Shown here: piece after piece, positions 58,169-64,000 of the stretch
How the letters are laid out: each line of letters starts with the position of its first letter
How positions within the stretch are numbered: position 1 is the first letter of the stretch
Notes under the pieces: generated by a model
Told to the model about the DNA's origin: nothing
Seen by the model: only the letters and a program-made list of their open reading frames with translations
Databases searched by the model: none
Translations under genes and position numbers: made by a program
Assembly: GCF_009769385.1 (NCBI RefSeq)
Contig: NZ_ML775964.1
Coordinates: forward strand, 44,750-108,749
Length of the DNA stretch: 64,000 nt
Direction: 5' to 3'
Origin: Saccharothrix deserti
GTDB taxonomy: Bacteria; Actinomycetota; Actinomycetes; Mycobacteriales; Pseudonocardiaceae

Positions 58169-59806
58169 TCACCGGGCCCGCTTCACCCGCGCCTCGTCCC
58201 ACACCGGCTCGTCCACCTCGACCACCTCGCCGTCCGACCGGAACAGCAGGAACCGGTCGAACCCGCGGGCGAACCACCGGTCGTGCGTGACCGCGACGAC
58301 GGTGCCGGTGAACCCCTCCAGGGCGTCCTGCAACGCCTCGGCCGAGTTCAGGTCGAGGTTGTCGGTCGGCTCGTCGAGCAGCAGCAGCGTCGCGCCGGAC
58401 AGCTCCAGCAGCAGCACCTGGAACCGCGCCTGCTGCCCGCCGGACAGCGTCTCGAACCGCTGGTCGCCCTGCTTGCCCAGGCCGTAGCGGCTGAGCACCG
58501 CCATCGCCGCGCCCCGGTCGCGTCCCGCGCGGCCGTCCGAGCCGTGCCACAGGATGTCGACCAGCGTGCGGCCGATCCACTCCGGGTGCTGGTGGGTCTG
58601 CGCGAACAGGCCCGGCACCACGCGCGCGCCCAGGCGGCACACGCCCGTGTGTGCGACGTCGCCGCCGCCGAGCAGCCGCAGGAAGTGGCTCTTGCCCGAG
58701 CCGTTCGAGCCGAGCACGGCGACCCGGTCCTCGAAGAAGATCTCCGTGTCGAACGGCTTCATCAGCCCGGTCAGCTCGAGGTTCTGGCAGGTGATCGCGC
58801 GCACGCCGGTGCGACCGCCGCGCAGCCGGGGCGTCACCTTCTCGTCGGTCGGCAGCTCCGGCGGCGGGCCCGCCTCCTCGAACCGCTCCAGCTTGGCCCG
58901 CATGACCCGGTACTTGGCGGCCATCACCTCGCTGATCCGGGCCTGGATCTGCAGGGTGCGGACGAGTTCCTTGAGGTGCTCGTGCTCCTCGTTCCAGCGG
59001 CGGTGCAGCTCGGCGAGGCGTTCGATGCGGGACGCGCGGGCGGCGTGCCAGGTGCCGAACGAACCGGCGTGCGTCCACGCGGAGTGCGCCTCGACCGTGA
59101 CGACGTGGGTGGCGGCGATGTCGAGCAGTTCCCGGTCGTGGCTGACCAGCAGCACTGCCTTGCCGGTCTCGCCCAGCCGTTCCTCCAGCCACCGCTTGCC
59201 CGGCACGTCCAGGTAGTTGTCCGGCTCGTCGAGCAGCAGCACCTGTTCCGGCCCGCGCAGCAGCGCTTCGAGGACCAGGCGTTTCTGCTCGCCGCCGGAG
59301 AGGGTGCGGACCTCGCGGAACCGGGCCCGGTCGAACGGGACGCCCAGCGCGGCCACCGTGACCGTGTCCCACAGCACCTCGGCGTCGTAGCCGCCGACCT
59401 CGCCCCACGCGGTGATCGCGTCGGCGTAGCGCATCTGGGTCGGCTCGTCGTCGGTCTCCATGAGCTGGAGTTCGACGGCGTCCAGTTCCGCGGCGGCGGC
59501 CCGCAGCGGCGCGGGTGACGCGGCCAGCAGCAGGTCGCGGACGGTGCTCTCGTCCCGGACGGAGCCGACGAACTGCGGCATCACGCCCAGGCCGCCCTGC
59601 ACGCGGACGCTGCCCGCGGTGGGCACCAACTCGTTCGACAGGATGCGCAACAACGTGGTCTTGCCGACGCCGTTGGCGCCGACCAACGCCACCACGCTGT
59701 TCGTGCCGACCTTGAACGACACGTCGCGGAACAGCTCACGGCCGTCCGGCAGTCGGAAGGCGAGGCCGTTGGCGTCCAGGTATCCCACCCGCGCATGGTG
59801 GGGCAT
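58169..59806 (-). CDS. ABC-F family ATP-binding protein
   Basis: A 545-residue cytoplasmic protein with two ABC ATPase domains and no membrane part. First domain: Walker A GANGVGKTT, signature LSGGEQKRL, Walker B LLLDEPDNYLD. Second: GSNGSGKSH, LSGGQQARF, LLLDEPTDNLD. The linker (about 245-300, rich in Arg and Glu: HLKELVRTLQIQARISEVMAAKYRVMRAKLERF) is the ribosome-interacting P-site element typical of ABC-F. Such proteins aid translation or protect ribosomes from antibiotics. ATG 59806 is chosen, with GAGG upstream. Confidence 0.9.
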   Translation of the reverse strand: MPHHARVGYLDANGLAFRLPDGRELFRDVSFKVGTNSVVALVGANGVGKTTLLRILSNELVPTAGSVRVQGGLGVMPQFVGSVRDESTVRDLLLAASPAPLRAAAAELDAVELQLMETDDEPTQMRYADAITAWGEVGGYDAEVLWDTVTVAALGVPFDRARFREVRTLSGGEQKRLVLEALLRGPEQVLLLDEPDNYLDVPGKRWLEERLGETGKAVLLVSHDRELLDIAATHVVTVEAHSAWTHAGSFGTWHAARASRIERLAELHRRWNEEHEHLKELVRTLQIQARISEVMAAKYRVMRAKLERFEEAGPPPELPTDEKVTPRLRGGRTGVRAITCQNLELTGLMKPFDTEIFFEDRVAVLGSNGSGKSHFLRLLGGGDVAHTGVCRLGARVVPGLFAQTHQHPEWIGRTLVDILWHGSDGRAGRDRGAAMAVLSRYGLGKQGDQRFETLSGGQQARFQVLLLELSGATLLLLDEPTDNLDLNSAEALQDALEGFTGTVVAVTHDRWFARGFDRFLLFRSDGEVVEVDEPVWDEARVKRAR

Positions 59807-59900
59807 GGCCACGCCTCATGGCCAACTGATTTGGCGGTATCGGCGAAGTGTGACGCGGGTCCCTGGTCACCGGTCGCCTGCGGATGAGCGCGCCGCGACC

Positions 59901-59924
59901 CGGTGCCCGGAGGACCGGGCACCG
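59901..59924 (-). terminator. Terminator of the DUF3040 gene
   Basis: Perfect 10-bp stem CGGTGCCCGG (59901-59910) with CCGGGCACCG (59915-59924) and an AGGA loop, one base after the DUF3040 stop on the minus strand. Confidence 0.75.
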
Positions 59925-59925
59925 C

Positions 59926-60168
59926 TCAACGCCACGTGTAGCCGCGCATCAAGACGAGGATCGCGCCGAACCCCAACGAGGCCAGCGCGGGACCGAACGC
60001 TCCAAGGAACAGCAACAGCACGCCCAGGCCGGTGAACGTGGCCACGAGGGCGTAGCTGAGCACCGGGTGCCGGGGTTTCCCGGCGACGAGTGCCGAGGCC
60101 AGGCCCGGCTCCTCGTCCGCGAGTCTGCTCTCGATCTCACTCAGGGTGCGGCGTTCCGCTTCGCTCAT
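59926..60168 (-). CDS. DUF3040 membrane protein
   Basis: An 80-residue actinobacterial membrane protein. MSEAERRTLSEIESRLADEEPGLASAL is the standard DUF3040 opening, followed by two membrane helices (LSYALVATFTGLGVLLLFLG and ALASLGFGAILVLM). The ATG at 60168 is supported by this family start. It is monocistronic with a terminator immediately after. Function unknown; members are often small and lineage-specific. Confidence 0.9.
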   Translation of the reverse strand: MSEAERRTLSEIESRLADEEPGLASALVAGKPRHPVLSYALVATFTGLGVLLLFLGAFGPALASLGFGAILVLMRGYTWR

Positions 60169-60248
60169 CACGGCCGTGGGATACCCGGCGCCAAAACCGC
60201 AAAACCACCGCTGAACGGGGGTTTCGTCCGGCAAACGCGGCGAATGGC

Positions 60249-61259
60249 TCAACGGGACAGCGCGACGAGCCGGGACACCGCCCGCAGGTACTTCTTGCGG
60301 TAGCCGCCGCGCAGCATCTCGGCCGTGAACAGCTCGGACAGCGGATCACCGGACACCGCCACCGGGATGTCCCGGTCGTAGAGGCGGTCGCCGAACGCCA
60401 CCAGCCGCAACGCCACCGCCTGATCGGGCGCGGGCCGGACGTGGCGCAGGTGCACCGCGGTCACCCCGTCCACCAGCCGGCCGTAGCTCGACGGGTGGAT
60501 CCTGGCCAGGGCCGCGCACAGGTCGGCGAAATCGTCCAGCGTGCTGCCCGGCGTGCTCTCGGACTTGGCCACCAGGTCCTCGTCGGCCATGGGCGGCGGC
60601 GCGTCCGGCAGGCCGCGGTGGCGGTAGTCGGGCCCGTCGACCCGGACCACGGTGAACTTCGCCGACATCGACTGGATCTCGCGCAGGAAGTCCGCGGCGG
60701 CGAACCGGCCCTCGCCGAGCTTGTCCGGCAGCGTGTTCGACGTCGCCGCGACCGACACGCCCGCACCGGTCAGCTCCTTGATCAGGCGGGTGACCAGCAT
60801 CGTGTCGCCCGGGTCGTCCAGCTCGAACTCGTCGATCGCGAGCAGCTTGTGCGACGACAGCCGGCGCACCGTCTCGGCGAAGCCGAGCGCGCCGACCAGG
60901 TTCGTCAGCTCCACGAACGTGCCGTACGCCTTCGGGCCGGGCACGGCGTGCCAGATCGAGGCCAGCAGGTGGGTCTTGCCCACGCCGAACCCGCCGTCCA
61001 GGTACAGGCCGGGCTTGGCGTCGTCGTCGTTGGACCGCTTGAACAGCTGACCGAGCCAGCCCCGGCTGCCGCCCTCGGACACGCGTTCGGCGAACTCCCG
61101 GCACGCCCGCACGGCCGCCGACTGGCTCGGCTCCTCGGGGTTCGGCAGGTAGGTGTCGAAGCGCACGCCGTCGAACCGGGGCGGCGGCACCATGGCGTCC
61201 ACCAGTTCGTCCGCGGCTACGTGCGGGATCCGGTCGGACAGGCGCGGAGGGGCGGACAT
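60249..61259 (-). CDS. zapE: Cell division protein ZapE (AFG1-like ATPase)
   Basis: A 336-residue P-loop ATPase of the AFG1/ZapE family. Walker A is GLYLDGGFGVGKTHLL and Walker B LLAIDEFELDDPGD; then SVAATSNTLPDKLGEGRFAAADFLREI (sensor region with Asn). In other bacteria ZapE associates with the Z-ring under stress. Start at ATG 61259. It is divergent from the RibD-like reductase 33 bases away, so the two promoters share a very short gap. Confidence 0.92.
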   Translation of the reverse strand: MSAPPRLSDRIPHVAADELVDAMVPPPRFDGVRFDTYLPNPEEPSQSAAVRACREFAERVSEGGSRGWLGQLFKRSNDDDAKPGLYLDGGFGVGKTHLLASIWHAVPGPKAYGTFVELTNLVGALGFAETVRRLSSHKLLAIDEFELDDPGDTMLVTRLIKELTGAGVSVAATSNTLPDKLGEGRFAAADFLREIQSMSAKFTVVRVDGPDYRHRGLPDAPPPMADEDLVAKSESTPGSTLDDFADLCAALARIHPSSYGRLVDGVTAVHLRHVRPAPDQAVALRLVAFGDRLYDRDIPVAVSGDPLSELFTAEMLRGGYRKKYLRAVSRLVALSR

Positions 61260-61292
61260 GCTCGGATGGTAACGGCGTGTTGGGATGTGGTC

Positions 61293-62066
61293 GTGCGGAT
61301 GTTGTGGCCACCACGCGGTGACGAGATCACCGACACAGAGCTGGAACGCCTCTACGACTACCCCGACGGACTGGACCGGCCGTGGGTGCAGGTGAACTTC
61401 GTGTCCAGCTTGGACGGTGCGGTGTCGGTGGCCGGCAAGTCCGGCGGCCTGGGCAACGAGGCCGACCGCAAGGTGTTCATGCTCGGCCGCGACCTGTGCG
61501 ACGTGGTGCTGGTCGGCGCGGGCACGGCCCTGATCGAGGGCTACCACGGGGTCAAGGCGGGCGAGGTCCGCGCGTCGCGGCGGGCCCGGCTGGGGCTCGC
61601 GCCGGTGCCGCCGATCGCCGTGGTCACCGCGCGGTGCTCGATCCTGCCGACGTCCACGCTGCTGACCAGCACGTCCGTGCCGCCGATCATCCTCACCACG
61701 CACGTCGCGCCGGTCGAACGGCGCGACGCGCTCGCGGCGGCGGGCGCGGACGTGGTCGTCGCCGGTGACGAGACCGTGGACATGGGCTTGGCGTTGGCGG
61801 CGCTCGACGAGCGCGGGCTGCGCCGGGTCGACTGCGAGGGCGGGCCGACGGTGTTCGGCGCGCTGATCGAGGCGGACCTGGTGGACGTGCTGTGCGTGAC
61901 GTTCGCCCCGCTGCTCGCCGGTGGTGACGCCGGGCGGATCTCGGCCGGGCCGCTGCCGCCGACACCGCGGTCGATGGAACTGGAGTCCGTGCTGCACCAC
62001 GAAAGCGCGCTGCTGCTGCGTTATCGCAAGGCCGGGTTGCCGCAGGTCCGACCTGAAACCCGGTGA
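61293..62066 (+). CDS. Pyrimidine reductase family protein (RibD C-terminal domain-like)
   Basis: A 257-residue NADPH-dependent reductase related to the RibD C-terminal domain and dihydrofolate reductase fold. Family features are VQVNFVSSLDGAVSVAGKSGGLGNEADRKVF, ADVVLVGAGT-type LCDVVLVGAGTALIEGY, and RVDCEGGPTVFGALIEADLVDVLCVTFAPLLAGG. No deaminase domain is present, so it is not a full RibD. Such free proteins may act in riboflavin, deazaflavin or unrelated reductions. The start is uncertain: GTG 61293 or GTG 61287. Confidence 0.85.
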   Translation: MRMLWPPRGDEITDTELERLYDYPDGLDRPWVQVNFVSSLDGAVSVAGKSGGLGNEADRKVFMLGRDLCDVVLVGAGTALIEGYHGVKAGEVRASRRARLGLAPVPPIAVVTARCSILPTSTLLTSTSVPPIILTTHVAPVERRDALAAAGADVVVAGDETVDMGLALAALDERGLRRVDCEGGPTVFGALIEADLVDVLCVTFAPLLAGGDAGRISAGPLPPTPRSMELESVLHHESALLLRYRKAGLPQVRPETR

Positions 62067-62158
62067 CGCCTGATCCGGTGACGCGCGCCACATCCACGTC
62101 CTGACCCGGATACGGTCCGCATCCGAACGTGCACGCGACGATTCGGAAAGGACTTCCC

Positions 62159-62605
62159 ATGGCGCAGACCACCGCCGTCAAGCCCGAGAACGTCCCCGCC
62201 CGCCTGGCCGACGACACCGCGCAGGGCAGGACCACGATCGCCTCGTCGGTCGTGCAGAAGGTCGCGGGCATCGCGGCGCGGGAGATCTCCGGCGTGCACG
62301 CCCTGGGCGGCGGCGTGTCGCGGGCGTTCGGCGCCCTGCGCGAGCGGATCCCCGGCGCGGGCACCGCGAACACCGCGGGCGTCGCCGTCGAGGTCGGCGA
62401 GAAGCAGGCCGCGATCGACCTGGACATCGTGGTCGAGTACGGCGCGGGCATCGTCGACCTGGCGCGCGCCGTGCGGCGCAACGTGATCACCGCCGTGGAG
62501 CGGATCACCGGGCTGGAGGTCATCGAGGTCAACATCGCGGTCAACGACATCCACCTGCCCGAGGATGACGAGGAGACCGAGTCGGCGCAGGCCCGGGTCG
62601 AGTGA
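62159..62605 (+). CDS. Asp23/Gls24 family envelope stress protein (copy 1)
   Basis: A 148-residue protein of the Asp23/Gls24 family, which in Firmicutes and actinobacteria forms a layer under the membrane through AmaP. The domain runs from GRTTIASSVVQKVAGIAAREISGVHAL to RRNVITAVERITGLEVIEVNIAVNDIHLPED. The short N-terminus and acidic C-terminal tail are variable. GGAAAGGA lies seven bases before ATG 62159. It heads a tightly packed operon with two further Gls24-like proteins, a DUF2273 remnant and an AmaP-like anchor. Confidence 0.92.
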   Translation: MAQTTAVKPENVPARLADDTAQGRTTIASSVVQKVAGIAAREISGVHALGGGVSRAFGALRERIPGAGTANTAGVAVEVGEKQAAIDLDIVVEYGAGIVDLARAVRRNVITAVERITGLEVIEVNIAVNDIHLPEDDEETESAQARVE

Positions 62606-62871
62606 TGCACGTCTCCGAGGACGTCGAGGCCGCCCTGCTCGCGCACCCGGCCGTGGCCCGGCTCGACGGCGTGTTCGCCTCCTACCTGCCGGGACGGCAC
62701 GTGGTCGGGGTGCGGGTCGAGGAACGGGTGGAGGTCGCGGTGGTGCTGCGGCTGGGCCGCCCGATCACCGAGGTGGTGGCGGAACTGCGGGCGAAGGTGG
62801 CCCAGGTCGCCGGACCGGTGCCGGTGGACGTCGTGGTGTCCGACCTCGTCGACCCCGAGGAGGAGAGCTGA
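62605..62871 (+). CDS. Asp23/Gls24-like protein (copy 2, short)
   Basis: An 88-residue protein. HPAVARLDGVFASYLPGRHVVGVRVEERVEVAVVLRLGRPITEVVAELRAKVAQVAG follows the Gls24 pattern, but it lacks the first helix and ends in an acidic tail. Its ATG overlaps the upstream stop (TGATG), and its own stop overlaps the next ATG the same way, so translation is coupled. It probably joins the Gls24 layer. Confidence 0.8.
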   Translation: MHVSEDVEAALLAHPAVARLDGVFASYLPGRHVVGVRVEERVEVAVVLRLGRPITEVVAELRAKVAQVAGPVPVDVVVSDLVDPEEES

Positions 62872-63046
62872 TGAGCGCGACGCAGACCGGACTGCTCGCC
62901 GGCCTGGTCCTGGGCCTGGCCGCGACCAGCGGTTTCACCGCCTTCCTGGTGACCCTGGCGGTGGGGTGATCGGGCTGGTCGCCGGCCGGGTGCTGGACGG
63001 CGAGATCGACCTCGCCGATCTGCTCGGCCGGGGCCGCGACAAGTGA
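62871..63046 (+). pseudogene. DUF2273 membrane protein, split by a frameshift into two short frames
   Basis: A DUF2273 protein (about 60 residues, two membrane helices) is expected between Gls24 copies. Here ATG 62871 gives 32 residues (TGLLAGLVLGLAATSGFTAF, ending LAVG) and stops at 62969. The rest, VIGLVAGRVLDGEIDLADLL, is in another frame from GTG 62966 to 63046 (26 residues). Joined, they make a normal DUF2273 protein. A single-base loss in the GGGG run near 62963 explains it. Real mutation, sequencing error, or two coupled peptides (GTGA overlap) are all possible. Confidence 0.7.
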
Positions 63047-63336
63047 GGGGCACCCTGGAGATCCACCCGTCCGTCGTGCGGAAGGTGGTCGCGCACGCGG
63101 TCCGCCTGGTGCCGGGGACCCGGCCGGGCGCGTCGGTGAAGGTCGACGGGTCGGGCGGTGACGTGGCGGTCGCGGTGAAGGTGGCGCTGCGCTACCCGGC
63201 GCCGGTCCGCACGGCCGCCGCGGACGTGCGGCGCAGCGTCACCGAGGAGGTCGAGCGGATCACCGGGTACCGGGTCCGGTCGGTCGCCGTGACGGTGTCC
63301 GCGCTGCGCGCCGAGACCCGGCCGCGAGTGGAGTAG
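63043..63336 (+). CDS. Asp23/Gls24 family protein (copy 3)
   Basis: A 97-residue single-domain Gls24 protein: LEIHPSVVRKVVAHAVRLVPGTRPGASVKV, then VAVAVKVALRYPAPVRTAAADVRRSVTEEVERITGYRVRSVAVTVSAL. The GTG overlaps the end of the DUF2273 second frame (GTGA), so it is translated from the same message. It is shorter than copy 1 because both tails are missing. Three Gls24-like members in one operon may form a mixed assembly. Confidence 0.85.
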   Translation: MRGTLEIHPSVVRKVVAHAVRLVPGTRPGASVKVDGSGGDVAVAVKVALRYPAPVRTAAADVRRSVTEEVERITGYRVRSVAVTVSALRAETRPRVE

Positions 63337-63339
63337 GCG

Positions 63340-63948
63340 ATGCGGGTTCTGCTGCGGGTGCTGTCGCCGTTCCTCGGGCTGGCGGTGGCCGGTGCCGGGG
63401 CGCTGGTGGTCGGCGCGGTCGGGTGGCACTGGTCCGGCCGGCGGTGGCCGGTGCCGGAGTGGTCCTGGGTGGACCGCCCGGTGCTCGACCCGGTCGCGCT
63501 CGACTGGGCGCGCCGGCACCTGCTGCCCGTCCGGATCGGGCTGATCGTGCCGGGTCTGCTGGTCGTGTTCCTCGGGCTGCGGTGGGCGTGGCGCGCGGTG
63601 CGCCCGGAACGGCATCCCGACCTGCTCCTGGAGCACGACGTGGTGCTCACCGCCAAGGCGTTGGCGGCGGCGGTGAAGGCGGACGCCGAGCAGGTCTCCG
63701 GGGTGGGCGGGGCGAAGGTGTCCGTGGTCGGCACGCCCGCGTTGCGGCTGCGGTTGACGTTGCGGCAGGGCGCGGACGTCCGGCGGGTGTGGCGTGAACT
63801 GGACGAGCGGGTGCTGTCGCGGGCGCGGACCGCGCTGGGTGTCGACGTGCTGCCCGCGGTGGTGCGGCTCGATCTTGCGAAGAGGGAGCGTCAACGCGTG
63901 CGCCGGGCCGGTTCACCCGGCAGGATGGCCGGGTGGCGCTCCCGTTGA
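63340..63948 (+). CDS. AmaP-like membrane anchor (DUF6286-type)
   Basis: A 202-residue protein with two N-terminal membrane helices (FLGLAVAGAGALVVGAVGWHW and IGLIVPGLLVVFLGLRWAW) separated by an extracellular loop. A cytoplasmic domain follows with a Gls24-like beta-alpha pattern (DVVLTAKALAAAVKADAEQVSGVGGAKVSVVG). This is the layout of AmaP, the anchor that holds Gls24/Asp23 at the membrane. It follows copy 3 by three bases and closes the operon. Its last codons overlap the start of the next gene by 16 bases. Confidence 0.82.
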   Translation: MRVLLRVLSPFLGLAVAGAGALVVGAVGWHWSGRRWPVPEWSWVDRPVLDPVALDWARRHLLPVRIGLIVPGLLVVFLGLRWAWRAVRPERHPDLLLEHDVVLTAKALAAAVKADAEQVSGVGGAKVSVVGTPALRLRLTLRQGADVRRVWRELDERVLSRARTALGVDVLPAVVRLDLAKRERQRVRRAGSPGRMAGWRSR

Positions 63949-64000
63949 CCCCTCCCGTGCAGCCGATGCTGGCCAACTCGGTCGACCGCATCCCGACCGG
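63933..64000 (+). CDS. Probable ATP-dependent DNA ligase, 3' part beyond window
   Basis: Only the first 22 codons are present, from GTG 63933. The residues LPLTPPVQPMLANSV match the usual N-terminus of actinobacterial ATP-dependent DNA ligases (LPxxPPVxPMLAK). The catalytic lysine and other domains lie outside the window. It overlaps the AmaP-like gene by 16 bases. The call rests on this short match only. Confidence 0.5.
   Translation, partial: MALPLTPPVQPMLANSVDRIPT

Overview
The window is high-GC DNA from an actinomycete, most likely Pseudonocardiales (the Saccharothrix/Actinosynnema/Lentzea group). This rests on base composition, GTG and TTG starts, start codons placed directly after -10 boxes, and families such as Spo0M, a SecA2-like ATPase, DUF3040, DUF2252, DUF3037 with a HipA-like kinase, and a cmk-plsC-der operon. 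The placement is inference, without phylogeny. No rRNA, CRISPR array, IS element or obvious secondary-metabolite cluster was seen.

Layout. Positions 1 to about 8.5 kb are the right end of an integrative and conjugative element (AICE type). It carries an FtsK/TraB-like translocase cut by the window edge, a small HEXXH protein, a primase-polymerase, a C5-cytosine methyltransferase whose middle lies in another frame, a DUF3987 replication protein, a symmetric inverted array of 10-bp repeats, and a tyrosine integrase next to a tRNA-Pro(GGG) gene, the probable integration site. The other attachment site lies left of the window.

8.7-19.8 kb is chromosomal: a two-component system, cmk-plsC-der, DUF1015, a potassium/proton antiporter with its regulatory subunit, a subtilase beside a stand-alone propeptide-like protein, and a membrane-channel-like protein. 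19.8-36.3 kb is rich in lipid and acyl-CoA genes: two SDRs, quinone reductase, MaoC hydratase, acyl-CoA dehydrogenase, a one-chain biotin-dependent acyl-CoA carboxylase and TetR regulators. A palindrome (CTAAGC-N4-GCTTAG) precedes three of these transcription units, including the probable regulator's own promoter. Between them lies a three-gene envelope operon (two solute-binding-like proteins, one with a VWA domain) of unknown role.

36.4-46.2 kb holds secA2 and a likely poly-3-hydroxybutyrate utilisation group: secreted PHB depolymerase, a second secreted esterase, 3-hydroxybutyrate dehydrogenase, an MHS transporter and a GAF/PucR regulator. 46.3-62.1 kb is mixed: TetR/MFS efflux pair, LCP cell-wall ligase, HipA-like kinase with DUF3037, SGNH hydrolase, Tat-exported lactonase, PPK2, rocD, DUF2252, ceramidase-like protein, ABC-F, ZapE and a RibD-like reductase. 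62.1-63.9 kb is an Asp23/Gls24-AmaP envelope-stress operon with a split DUF2273 gene. The window ends in the first codons of a probable ATP-dependent DNA ligase.

Recurring signals worth attention: short tandem duplications that copy the stop codon of five genes, several probable leaderless promoters, and the mirrored repeat array in the mobile element.
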